From assembly GCA_002320485.1 (NCBI GenBank), contig DCKW01000076.1, positions 1 to 17,762 on the forward strand: a DNA stretch of 17,762 bases, given 5' to 3'. The DNA comes from Micavibrio sp. UBA1664 (GTDB taxonomy: Bacteria; Pseudomonadota; Alphaproteobacteria; Micavibrionales; UBA1664). Made by a program: the position numbers and the translations under genes. Under the pieces are notes generated by a model, which searched no databases, was not told where the DNA came from, and worked only from the letters and a program-made list of their open reading frames with translations. Shown piece by piece: positions 1-7,180 of the stretch (position 1 is its first letter; each line of letters begins with the position of its first letter).

Positions 1-205
1 AATCGGCCGCAACAAAATTCAAATACTCAAAGTTCACATCGTTTGCCGGCTTTTTCTCGACAAAACGGCTGGTTTGAATTTCAATATCACGTTGCGTCAA
101 CGCGCTATCTTCGTACATATCCTGCTTATAGCTTTTATTTTCAACGCAAGCTGTCGCCATTAAAACAAAGCCGCATAGTGATAAATATTTAAAAGTTTGT
201 TTCAT
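1..205 (-). CDS. Lipoprotein of the Tad locus, probably CpaD, N-terminal part only (runs off left edge)
   Basis: The ATG at 205 (minus strand) opens a reading frame that stays open to the window edge, giving 68 residues. The N-terminus is a lipoprotein signal peptide: MKQTFKYLSL, a hydrophobic stretch, then the lipobox-like ATAC with Cys at residue 20. The rest (ENKSYKQDMYEDSALTQRDI and onward) is polar and would be periplasmic. The start lies 4 bp past the cpaC stop, so the two are surely co-transcribed. In alphaproteobacterial Tad operons the gene after the secretin cpaC is normally cpaD, an outer-membrane lipoprotein that helps the secretin. The CpaD call rests on position and the lipobox; too little sequence is visible to recognise the family itself, so another Tad lipoprotein is possible. 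Confidence 0.6.
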   Translation of the reverse strand, partial: MKQTFKYLSLCGFVLMATACVENKSYKQDMYEDSALTQRDIEIQTSRFVEKKPANDVNFEYLNFVAAD

Positions 206-209
206 TATT

Positions 210-1589
210 CTAGTCCAATATATAACCAACAGGTTTATCATGAGTTAAGGTTAGCACGTCTGAATTGCCGTACTGATTTTGTAAATTATTGAGCATCGCC
301 TTGTTAACAGGGCTGGATGTCGCTGTAGATTGAACTTTTGCGACGCCTTCCTGCTCGCTGAAAGGATTAACCAGATAGCTGCTGATTAATACAACAAGTT
401 CGGTTTCATTTCTTTGGAAACTTTCAGAACTTAGCAGATCGCCAATAATCGGAATATTTTTTATACCGGGAACGCGGTTCATACTGCTTAAAGTATTTGC
501 CTCAATCAATCCGGCAAGCATCAAGGTGCCTCCGCTAGGCATTTCAACACTGGTTTCGGCGCGGCGGACATCAAAGCCGGGAACCGTAATCCCCGCTAAA
601 TCAAGTGTAAAGTCGTTAGAAATGTTTGAAACCTCTGTTGAAACATTTAAATTAATTCTCTCTTTGGAGAGGACAACAGGCTTAAAGGCAAGAGCCACAC
701 CAAACGGGCGATAGGTATAAGTTACGTTTCCTTGAATATCAAGTTTTGTTGGGATCGGGAATTCGCCGCCTGCCAGAAAACGGGCATTTTCCCCTGTAAT
801 AGCAGTCAGGTTTGGTTCTGCCAAGGTGGTAACATAACCATCTCGCTCCAAAGCGGAAAAAAATGCGCCGATATCAACATCACCGATATTACCGGCTACT
901 CCAATATTTAAAAGAGGGTTAGCGGCCGTTAATCCCAATTGGTTGGAAAAAACCTGTGTGCTCAAATCACCACTGTTGTAAGCTGTATTTACGTTAACGC
1001 CTAACTCGTTCAAAACACTGCGCGATACTTCCATTACCTTGACTTTCAGCATAACCTGCTGTTCGCCCAAGACGCTCATCATATTAATGATGGCTTCATT
1101 GCTGCCGGCAAAACGTGAGGCAACCGCCTCGATCCGTCCGGCAACAGAAGGATTGGAAGCCGTTCCTGTTAACATGATATCGTCATTAACCGTTTTTGCG
1201 ATAATCGTTTCATTTGGAAAAAGATTGTTTAAAGTGTTTTGTAATGTTTTTTCGTCAACGCGGACATGAATATCCATTTCATCGATTGTATTACCGTCCT
1301 CGTCAAAAATCATGACATTGGTGTCACCAAGTGATGCACCAATCAAATACAGTTTGTCATTCTTAATGGCACCAACCTCTACAACGGACGGATCCGCCAC
1401 CAGAACATCTGCAATTTCATCAGAGACTTTTATAACCCGCGATTTTCCGCGAGTTATCGTCACATGATTTGCCAGTGTGTCGCCCTGTTTTTCCGAAACA
1501 GCAGCCTGAGCAGTGTGAAGAGGCGTCAAGGCTGTAGCCCCAAGGGCGGCCCCTGCGCATAATGCAACTATGAGAAAGGGATGTCTCAT
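210..1589 (-). CDS. cpaC: Tad/Flp pilus outer-membrane secretin CpaC (RcpA)
   Basis: The 459-residue product has a Sec signal peptide (hydrophobic core to about residue 28, ending HTAQA). A pilus/secretin N domain follows at about 40-110 (RGKSRVIKVSDEIADVLVAD is typical). A second small periplasmic domain lies at about 115-170 and the secretin channel domain fills about 175-410. Recognisable secretin stretches are VMLKVKVMEVSR, FLAGGEFPIP, YRPFGVALAFKPVV, VEMPSGGTLMLAGL and VPGIKNIPIIGDLLSS. It should form the outer-membrane ring through which the Flp pilus leaves the cell. Length is normal for CpaC. An AAGGAA ribosome site sits just before the ATG, inside the 12-bp gap after cpaB. The order cpaB-cpaC-lipoprotein is the classic one. 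Confidence 0.95.
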   Translation of the reverse strand: MRHPFLIVALCAGAALGATALTPLHTAQAAVSEKQGDTLANHVTITRGKSRVIKVSDEIADVLVADPSVVEVGAIKNDKLYLIGASLGDTNVMIFDEDGNTIDEMDIHVRVDEKTLQNTLNNLFPNETIIAKTVNDDIMLTGTASNPSVAGRIEAVASRFAGSNEAIINMMSVLGEQQVMLKVKVMEVSRSVLNELGVNVNTAYNSGDLSTQVFSNQLGLTAANPLLNIGVAGNIGDVDIGAFFSALERDGYVTTLAEPNLTAITGENARFLAGGEFPIPTKLDIQGNVTYTYRPFGVALAFKPVVLSKERINLNVSTEVSNISNDFTLDLAGITVPGFDVRRAETSVEMPSGGTLMLAGLIEANTLSSMNRVPGIKNIPIIGDLLSSESFQRNETELVVLISSYLVNPFSEQEGVAKVQSTATSSPVNKAMLNNLQNQYGNSDVLTLTHDKPVGYILD

Positions 1590-1601
1590 TATATATTCCT
1601 T

Positions 1602-2519
1602 TTATCTTTGTCCTGTATAGGGTTCGATTGTAAATGTTTGAACCTGATTGCCATTGTAAATCTTTATTGTGCGGTCTGCACCTTTTTGATACTGATCCGG
1701 CGATCCGTTCATGATTTCCTGAATAACATTACTTATCCGCAAATCGGTTACGGACTGAGGCTGATTTTCTGAAGAGAGGCGTATGGCATCATCGCCAATT
1801 TTTCGCAATGATAGGGATAGTGTCCCCATGTTCGCGGCCAGCGCGATTGTTTCACCTTGTTCGGGGGTCACTTCCAATGTAATCGTACGCCCAACGGAAA
1901 CCTCGCTTGAATCTGTCGCGCTTTGGTCAACGGCCATAATCTTGACATTCTCCAAAATGGTTTGGGATGCTTCACGTGTTACAATCGAATTTGTGGCCTC
2001 TGCCAACTCAGGATCTGTAGGAAGGGCGACGTTATAAGTCATAATAACGTCCACCATATCGCCCGGTTTGACAAATCCGCCAACCGATGTCTGGGCATCA
2101 ACATTGATCGCCACGGCGCGCATGCCGTCAGATAATGTGGCGGCAATAAAGTTGACTTCACTATCCTGTACAAGAGCAGAGATAACCAACGGTTCACCTT
2201 TGGCAACACGACGCCTTAAACGGCCTTCTACAGGTAAATCACTATTAGGATTTTCAAGGCTGTCGCGCGTCACGGCCCCTTCAAAAACGGAATTTGTCGG
2301 CCAATTAATCCATTCCATATCGGCAGGGGCAAGTACGGATCCCATGTCCAGAGTGCGTGTTGCCACAAGAATTTCGGATTGGGGCACATCCTGTCTTACC
2401 ACAACCCCTGACTGGTCAACAGGTGCGGCGGGTTTTCCGACCATGGCCTGCATGATCAGGGCAACGAGAAGGGCCGCAACAAGTCCGCCACCCAAAATAA
2501 TCAATGTTTGTCTATTCAT
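1602..2519 (-). CDS. cpaB: Tad pilus assembly protein CpaB (RcpC)
   Basis: The 305-residue product has an N-terminal membrane anchor or uncleaved signal (residues about 6-27: LIILGGGLVAALLVALIM). An SAF-type domain follows at about 45-110 (SEILVATRTLDMGSVLAPAD, then RRRVAKGEPL). The RcpC/CpaB domain then runs to about residue 225 (GMRAVAINVDAQTSVGGFVKPGDMVDVIMTY is the hallmark stretch). The protein is periplasmic and is thought to connect with or stabilise the secretin CpaC. It lies between cpaA and cpaC in the same direction. The 66-bp gap before it is the longest inside this block, and a TGGGG-type ribosome site precedes the ATG. Length matches the family. Confidence 0.93.
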   Translation of the reverse strand: MNRQTLIILGGGLVAALLVALIMQAMVGKPAAPVDQSGVVVRQDVPQSEILVATRTLDMGSVLAPADMEWINWPTNSVFEGAVTRDSLENPNSDLPVEGRLRRRVAKGEPLVISALVQDSEVNFIAATLSDGMRAVAINVDAQTSVGGFVKPGDMVDVIMTYNVALPTDPELAEATNSIVTREASQTILENVKIMAVDQSATDSSEVSVGRTITLEVTPEQGETIALAANMGTLSLSLRKIGDDAIRLSSENQPQSVTDLRISNVIQEIMNGSPDQYQKGADRTIKIYNGNQVQTFTIEPYTGQR

Positions 2520-2585
2520 AGCTAATTTACCCCAGAAACTGTTCCCAATAGATTATAAAAAGATCCTTAATAAAGCGTTACCCTT

Positions 2586-3119
2586 TTATGGCAAGTAGCC
2601 GAGAGTTCGAAAAGAGGCGATCCCGCCGACTGCGATTGCTATTCCATATGGTACTACATTTTGGCCATTTGCCAATGCTTTTATCCAGCCATATGAAAAA
2701 AAGCGATATTTACTGATTTTTACAGTGAAACGGTGTCCTATTTTGGTGTTTTTAAGAAGTAACGCTATAAGCGCGAGGGGAAAGCCTGCCATGATTGTGA
2801 TAAACATGAAATCTGGTAAACCAGCCATTCCAGTCCATAATGCAATGGCCGGAAGTAATTTTGCATCGCCGCCGCCCATCACATTTGTAAAAAACAGGAT
2901 AAGCATGACAATAAAAACAATGATACCTGCCATCAGGTGGGAGGTAAAAGATTGAAATATTGTGGTATCATTCCACACCGTGCTGGAATAGGCGGCAAAA
3001 AAGAAAAAGATAATTAGAATGGGAATGATATTAGGGATTCTTAATCTGAAAAAATCAAAAACCGCCGATAGAATAAATAAACCGACTGTTAAGAATAAAA
3101 AAAGTTGATATAACATCAT
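2586..3119 (-). CDS. cpaA: Prepilin peptidase CpaA/TadV (A24 family)
   Basis: The 177-residue integral membrane protein has about five to six hydrophobic segments. Both aspartates of the A24 aspartic prepilin peptidases are visible: one in AVFDFFRLRIPN near residue 22, the other in the GGGDAKLLPA motif in the middle. It would cut the Flp pilins and the TadE-like pseudopilins after the Gly of their G-x-x-A-I-E motif at the inner membrane. It lacks the N-methylase domain of PilD/GspO, as is usual for CpaA/TadV. It starts 10 bp after the second Flp pilin stop, with only a weak ribosome site, so translational coupling is likely. Two adjacent ATGs (MM) make the start ambiguous by one codon. Confidence 0.93.
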   Translation of the reverse strand: MMLYQLFLFLTVGLFILSAVFDFFRLRIPNIIPILIIFFFFAAYSSTVWNDTTIFQSFTSHLMAGIIVFIVMLILFFTNVMGGGDAKLLPAIALWTGMAGLPDFMFITIMAGFPLALIALLLKNTKIGHRFTVKISKYRFFSYGWIKALANGQNVVPYGIAIAVGGIASFRTLGYLP

Positions 3120-3129
3120 TGAAAATGTT

Positions 3130-3318
3130 TTACCTGGCTTGATGTAAGCCAGTTAAAATTTCTTTGTAATAATCGAGTAGCACACCTGTTCCAATGTTGA
3201 ATATAGTTGCTGCAATTGCAATAGAAATGAAAACAGCAATCAAGGCATACTCGATTGCTGTCGCACCTTTATTGTCATGCACCAAATTTTTTAAAAATTT
3301 AAAAAAAGGGCCGTGCAT
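3130..3318 (-). CDS. Flp-family pilin, second tandem copy
   Basis: The 62-residue product is a type IVb Flp pilin. It has a short basic leader, the processing motif HDNKGATAIEYALIA (cleavage expected after the Gly, Glu at +5 and Tyr at +6 of the mature protein), a single hydrophobic helix, and a short polar tail ending GLHQAR. It shares the GATAIEY core with the pilin just upstream, but the tail and the N-terminal leader differ strongly. It may be a minor subunit or an alternative pilin. No good ribosome site precedes the ATG and the stretch is A-rich, so expression is perhaps lower or coupled to the copy 20 bp upstream. It is co-transcribed with cpaA. Confidence 0.92.
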   Translation of the reverse strand: MHGPFFKFLKNLVHDNKGATAIEYALIAVFISIAIAATIFNIGTGVLLDYYKEILTGLHQAR

Positions 3319-3338
3319 GACAATTTTTTTAAATATGA

Positions 3339-3542
3339 TTATCTGTTTTTAAGGCCAGATTCAACATCCTTGAATGCGCCATCTAATTCAGTTCCTACCA
3401 ATTGAACTGTTGCCAAAATTGCAAGGGCAATACCAACGGCAATCAGGCCGTATTCAATCGCTGTTGCACCTTTGTCATCGGCAATAAATTTATTTTTAAG
3501 CGTAGTAAAGCTCGCTTGTGCTGTGGAAATGAGTTTTAACAT
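3339..3542 (-). CDS. Flp-family pilin, first copy (probable major pilin PilA/Flp)
   Basis: I start this at the ATG at 3542, because a strong AGGAGG ribosome site lies 6 bases upstream; an in-frame ATG at 3572 has no comparable site. The 67-residue product is a leader with basic residues, then DDKGATAIEYGLIAV, where the peptidase CpaA would cut after the Gly, then one hydrophobic helix and a polar tail (DGAFKDVESGLKNR). This is the standard Flp/PilA architecture. The strong ribosome site, and the roughly 160-bp leader that separates it from the tadG-like gene, fit a highly expressed major pilin with its own promoter. The second pilin follows after 20 bp. Confidence 0.94.
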   Translation of the reverse strand: MLKLISTAQASFTTLKNKFIADDKGATAIEYGLIAVGIALAILATVQLVGTELDGAFKDVESGLKNR

Positions 3543-3700
3543 GTATGTCCTCCTAATTAAATATAACGTCACGGGTGGTAGATTGTAAAAATAGATATGT
3601 CCCCACCACTTCTTTATCAGGATACACGTTTTTAGGTTAAAGCATAGTTAATTTTTCGCAAATTAAATGTATGTTTATTGTCTAATAACGGCTCTCTGAA
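3543..3700 (-). promoter_or_regulatory. Leader/promoter region of the pilin genes
   Basis: This 158-bp AT-rich gap separates the tadG-like stop from the first pilin ATG. It is the only long gap inside the minus-strand pilus block, so a pilin promoter here is likely. Reading the minus strand I see TTTAAT, then TATGCT 15 bases later (about 3670 to 3645), but the match to a sigma-70 promoter is loose. Nearer the gene, a GGTGG/CCACC pair with a long loop could fold the leader. Apart from the AGGAGG ribosome site, no element is certain, and I see no terminator after the tadG-like gene. Confidence 0.35.
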
Positions 3701-4609
3701 TTATCTTGCCAAATAAATATTTCCTAAGTCTTCAGCAATATTTTTAAATGTTTCAATAAGCATGGCACCATTTGATGCTTTCAAGGCTTTCGCACTGTCG
3801 CTGGCACATGCTTGCAGGACAGATTGGTTTCCGGAATCAAGAGGGGCGCTGCCTTCAAACTGCACTGTGTAAATCAGAATACCTTGAGATTTTATAAGTT
3901 TGCATTGGTCTTCAAATAATTCTGTAGCGCGCTTTGTTCTCTTTGATTGTTTATTAACATCAATAGGATAATAAGGGCCATAATTTTGATCGGCCTGAAT
4001 ATTTCCGTCCGTCATAAAAACTATAACCTTGGCCCATTTGGGGTCTCCCCAATCCGCGCCTTCCTCAAACGGGAAATCGGGATCTAATAACTCATAAGCC
4101 CAAGCCATACCTATGTCGGAATTGGTTTTAGCTCCTGAAGCCCCGCTTAATTTTGCCACTGATGCGGTTAAGGTTCCTTTGCCACCTGATTCCGAACTTT
4201 CAATCAAAGGTTGTATAATTGTAGTTGGGCAATATTGATGAATATTAACCTTGTCTTCAACCCAGGTACCCGGGGTGCTTATCCATTTGCCCGGTTTTAA
4301 TTCTGTGCGGGTACAATTTGCCACCCAATATGTATTGGGGATGCCATCTACGGTATTGGTTCTGTAACATCCGGACCATGGGCCATAAGTTGGCCACGGA
4401 TCCCAATATCCTGTATTGTTCATGTGTCCTGTACGACATTCTGAATTTCCGTCTGTGATACGGTTTCCATCCTTGTCATGACAAAACAAGTACATATCCC
4501 ATTTCGGGTCATGATCGCCGTTATTGTAAAAATCGTGCTCGTACACGCATCCCGACCATCCGAGTTTGGGGGCATCTTCCTTTTCATTTCGTGAGTTTGT
4601 ATATTTCAA
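3701..4609 (-). pseudogene. TadG-like vWA protein, C-terminal part (separated by frameshift)
   Basis: This is the continuation of the TadG-like gene in the -1 frame. The first usable start is the TTG at 4609 (302 residues), but clear coding sense (YASGTPFVNNPLKLKYTN) begins further upstream, at about 4655, right at the T5 run. The segment carries the rest of the von Willebrand factor A domain: CPTTIIQPLIESS, the threonine/small-residue region, and KVIVFMTDGN with the TDG motif near residue 200. Residues about 18-127 form an insert rich in Cys (21, 43, 58, 81, 99, 127) and Trp. No ribosome site suits the TTG, so independent translation is doubtful. It is either a frameshifted gene or one whose halves join by slippage or after correction of the sequence. 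Confidence 0.7.
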
Positions 4610-4611
4610 TT

Positions 4612-5271
4612 TTAAGGGGTTGTTAACAAAAGGGGTTCCCGATGCGTATTTTTACCTGTAAGAGTTTCGCCCAAACCATAGGGGCCGACATTGACAAAAG
4701 AACCATAGGGTACGATACCGATTTTAAATTCCCCGCCTGTTGCAGCGATACTGTCATACAGGGTTTTGATAAATCCTTTGGAAGCCTCCTGCAGATCCTT
4801 GCTCTTATTGTCAAATTTCATTGATTCTGAATCATCCAAAACCATAACCACTTCAACACCGGTCAGTTTTTTTCTGGCAACGGATGTTGCCGCAACCGTA
4901 ACCGTATCTCTACCAAAAAAGTTCATAAAGGTGTTAGTGCTGACAGCTGTTGCATCAAGTTTTATCTGGCGACTGACTGTGTCTTGATCAATGGTCAGAC
5001 TGCCAATATTAATTACGGAATCTGATGTGTCCTTAAAATTGTTTTCTATATACTGCGTGATAAATTTTTTGAGTTGGTCCCCCGTATAATTCGTTGTAGC
5101 ACCCGCCAAAGCAGCGGCATCCAACGTTTTTTCCAGTTTGTTCTTTGTTCGGTAAGCTTTTGCAATGTCGACACCGACACCGGCTGCGCCGATAATCATT
5201 GGGATGCTAAATGCAAACAATATGGCCGCTACGCCCAAATCATTTTTCCAAAAATTACGTAATTTGTTCAT
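4612..5271 (-). pseudogene. TadG-like vWA protein, N-terminal part (gene frameshifted)
   Basis: The 219-residue product starts NDLGVAAILFAFSIPM, a TadE/TadG-type N-terminal membrane helix that resembles the pseudopilin motif. It continues with the Tad-G stretch KNKLEKTLDAAALAGA. The first half of a von Willebrand factor A domain begins at about residue 139, with a MIDAS DxSxS motif (D146, S148, S150 in VMVLDDSESM). After GLGETLTGK the frame changes into a short nonsense tail (NTHREPLLLTTP) and stops. Restoring one base in the T5 run (4649-4653) joins it to the downstream half as a protein of about 523 residues, a plausible TadG length. TadG is an envelope protein of the Tad pilus. The ATG has a good AGAAGGAAG ribosome site and follows the TadE-like gene by 18 bp. 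Confidence 0.75.
4649..4653 (-). other. Homopolymer (A5 on coding strand) at the TadG frameshift
   Basis: Coding-strand reading is GGT AAA AAT ACG in the upstream frame. Adding one A gives GGT AAA AAA TAC GCA TCG GGA, which runs on without a stop into the downstream half. Upstream of the run the downstream frame hits a stop (TAA), so the two frames exchange exactly here. One lost base is the simplest explanation. Confidence 0.7.
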
Positions 5272-5289
5272 TTATGCTTCCTTCTAGCA

Positions 5290-5868
5290 TTAGCATGTAT
5301 GTAAAGTCCCGCTGTCATTATAGGTCATGCAGGAATTGACGCGTCCTCGCAGCACTGTCGTTTCATCCATATCCAGTATGGAAAAGGTTGAACCGCTGCT
5401 CCCAGTAAAAGGCATTTTGAAATTAAGAAACACGGGTGTATAGGTGTAACTCGCCTTCACAATGATGGCACCCTCGTTTTCAGATCCCAGTTTGTCGGCT
5501 CTCGAATACAGTGAGGTGTCATTAATGGTATTGAATGATTTCTGCCATACTTCAACGGCCTTTTGATCCTTATCGAACTTGACGCCTGCTATATTCAGTT
5601 TCAGGCCGGTACGTTGAAAAGGATCGACAATCATTTGACCGGCGGCATAAGCTTCTTTCATGTCATCATTGTCGAGAATGGTTTTTCGGGTTAATAAATC
5701 GCCCACCATATGCGAAGCTGCATAAACCTTCTGGTTAAGTAGCAACATTTGGCCAACCTCAAAAATACCAACAAACATTAAAATAGCTACGGGTAAGATC
5801 AAGGCCGCCTCGATAGCGGCAACACCATCTTCGTTTTTATTGAATATCTGGAGAATTTTATTGATCAT
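5290..5868 (-). CDS. TadE-like pilus protein (minor pseudopilin), second copy
   Basis: The 192-residue product has the TadE family N-terminus: a basic leader, then KNEDGVAAIEAALILPVAIL leading into one hydrophobic helix, then a periplasmic domain of about 150 residues that is largely unrecognisable. The G-V-A-A-I-E motif resembles the Flp cleavage site, and TadE/TadF proteins are known to be processed by the same prepilin peptidase. Two cysteines near the C-terminus (SCMTYNDS ... HTC) could pair. It begins 12 bp after the other TadE-like gene and precedes the TadG-like gene, which is the usual grouping. It could equally be called TadF; I cannot separate the two by eye. Confidence 0.85.
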   Translation of the reverse strand: MINKILQIFNKNEDGVAAIEAALILPVAILMFVGIFEVGQMLLLNQKVYAASHMVGDLLTRKTILDNDDMKEAYAAGQMIVDPFQRTGLKLNIAGVKFDKDQKAVEVWQKSFNTINDTSLYSRADKLGSENEGAIIVKASYTYTPVFLNFKMPFTGSSGSTFSILDMDETTVLRGRVNSCMTYNDSGTLHTC

Positions 5869-5880
5869 AATGTATTATCT

Positions 5881-6450
5881 TTAATATGGCTCATTCTGAA
5901 TAATTGCGGTTGAAACCAATAGGCGTTTACGGTTGGGTCGGTCTTCAAACCCTTTATTTGAACTGCCGCTCAGTATGGTAAGTAATCCTGCCATAGGTGT
6001 CAGTATAGGGTAATCATAGGAAACACGGACAATGATGCGGTCATTTTGCTTTCCTGGGTGAAACTGGCTGGCAGTAAGTTTTGTATTGTCGGAAGGATCT
6101 ACGATAGGCGGCATAATTGTCGTATCTGTAGACGCATCCGTAAAGTCTTCATCGTTTGCCAGCGTAATTACATGATAGGTGAATTTACTGCAATCAAGTA
6201 ATGCATACACATTATTGCACAGTTCGTCTTTAAACCATTTTTCCGCATCAGCGGATTCCTGCGCTTGCCCGGTACGGATTTGCCGGGCCGCATCTTCGGT
6301 TGCGCCATTCAGCACCGTTGCAGCGCCGGTCATTATTCCAATTTCAATGATGCCCATAATTAATAATAAAAACGGCACGGCGAAAATCGCAAATTCAATT
6401 GCGGTAACGCCGTCATCATTTTTATAAAAAATCTTGGCAAATCGAGGCAT
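5881..6450 (-). CDS. TadE-like pilus protein (minor pseudopilin), first gene of the operon
   Basis: The 189-residue product has the leader MPRFAKIFYKN, then DDGVTAIEFAIFAVPFLLLI and a hydrophobic helix to about residue 40, then a polar domain starting GAATVLNGATEDAARQIRTG. That last stretch is characteristic of TadE-like proteins of alphaproteobacteria. It is presumably an inner-membrane or periplasmic minor pilin that helps pilus assembly. It is the first gene of the visible minus-strand operon, with an AAAGGGA ribosome site 8 bases before the ATG, and it faces the DUF2147 gene across a 235-bp divergent region. Confidence 0.88.
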   Translation of the reverse strand: MPRFAKIFYKNDDGVTAIEFAIFAVPFLLLIMGIIEIGIMTGAATVLNGATEDAARQIRTGQAQESADAEKWFKDELCNNVYALLDCSKFTYHVITLANDEDFTDASTDTTIMPPIVDPSDNTKLTASQFHPGKQNDRIIVRVSYDYPILTPMAGLLTILSGSSNKGFEDRPNRKRLLVSTAIIQNEPY

Positions 6451-6685
6451 TATAAAATTCCCTTTAACTTAGGATAAGTTTAACAGATATTTCATTAAAT
6501 ATAACTTAATAAAAGCATAATAAATCATTCATGAATAAAATTCGATATTTATTCATGAAAACGCGAAATAATGTAAATGAGTTTTAAAAACCATCACGGC
6601 TTCATTGCGATACAGCATAAATAAAAATCTGTTAAAGCTTAAATTGGGTTATACTTACATAAGGATTTTAAATAAGGAGAAGATC
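6451..6685. promoter_or_regulatory. Divergent intergenic region between the pilus operon and the DUF2147 gene
   Basis: This 235-bp, strongly AT-rich region must hold the promoters for both directions. It contains the 12-bp inverted repeat at 6528-6559. For the rightward gene a TATACT -10-like hexamer lies at 6650-6655, about 30 bases before the ATG, without a good -35. For the leftward operon, TATGCT-like sequence lies next to the inverted repeat on the minus strand. None of these boxes is certain. Confidence 0.5.
6528..6559. repeat. Perfect 12-bp inverted repeat, candidate operator
   Basis: The left arm TTCATGAATAAA (6528-6539) and the right arm TTTATTCATGAA (6548-6559) are exact reverse complements, separated by the 8 bases ATTCGATA. 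Each arm contains the 8-bp palindrome TTCATGAA, so this is also a pair of identical palindromic half-sites with centres 24 bp apart. It lies 78 bp from the first TadE gene start and 127 bp from the DUF2147 start. A dimeric or tetrameric regulator site is a natural reading. No poly-T tract follows, so it is not a typical terminator. Confidence 0.6.
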
Positions 6686-7147
6686 ATGAAATTGATAGGA
6701 TTTTTTACGATTGGCTTTTTTTCGATTTTGCTATCGGCGATGCCGTCGATGGCTCAAAGTAATGATATCGAGGGATTATGGTTGACACAAAACGAACGTG
6801 CCGCAGTTAAAATAGAAAAATGTAAAGACGGGCAATCTCTATGCGGTGACATTGCGTGGATTATTGCCGGTGGTATGCAAACTGACAGTCAAAATGAAGA
6901 TGAATCGTTGCGCGGGCGTCCGTTATGCGGAATGCAAATTTTATACGGATTTCGTCAGGGTAAACAGGCCAATGAATGGCTGGACGGCAAGATTTATAAA
7001 GCCGATGACGGTGATGTCTATAATGCGTCCGTAACCCAGGTTGACAATAATCGTTTGCGATTGCGCGGATATGTAGGTATGCCGCTTTTCGGAAAAACAC
7101 AAATGTGGACACGCGTTAATCCGGCCGAGTATCCATCTTGTAATTGA
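6686..7147 (+). CDS. Exported DUF2147 family protein
   Basis: I chose the ATG at 6686 because an AAGGAG ribosome site lies 7 bases upstream and a clear signal peptide follows (MKLIGFFTIGFFSILLSAMP, cut after SMA). The in-frame ATG at 6605 would hide the signal behind 27 residues. The 153-residue product matches the DUF2147 pattern: DIEGLWLTQ near the start of the mature part, SLCGDIAWI, RGRPLCGMQIL, WLDGKIYKADDGDVYNASV, then RLRLRGYVGMPLFGKTQMWT. It would be a periplasmic or secreted beta-rich protein with paired cysteines. Its molecular role is not established. It is transcribed away from the pilus operon; 33 bp separate it from ribF. Confidence 0.88.
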   Translation: MKLIGFFTIGFFSILLSAMPSMAQSNDIEGLWLTQNERAAVKIEKCKDGQSLCGDIAWIIAGGMQTDSQNEDESLRGRPLCGMQILYGFRQGKQANEWLDGKIYKADDGDVYNASVTQVDNNRLRLRGYVGMPLFGKTQMWTRVNPAEYPSCN

Positions 7148-7180
7148 TCTTCTCTGATATTTCCGTATGATGCGCGGAAT

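Noticed and set aside
2068..2598. A 176-codon plus-strand reading frame opposite cpaB
   Set aside because: cpaB is unambiguous on the minus strand; the opposite frame is Ser/Thr/Arg-rich without domains.
3660..3690. Possible terminator hairpin after the TadG-like gene (TTATT/AATAA)
   Set aside because: The stem is five A/T pairs only, with no GC core and no clean T-run.
4609..4664. Programmed -1 ribosomal frameshift in the TadG-like gene
   Set aside because: The T_AAA_AAT heptamer does not fit the X_XXY_YYZ rule and five As are short for polymerase slippage; a one-base deletion or sequencing error is simpler.
6605..6685. Upstream in-frame ATG extending the DUF2147 protein by 27 residues
   Set aside because: It would bury the signal peptide and lacks a ribosome site, while the ATG at 6686 has AAGGAG.
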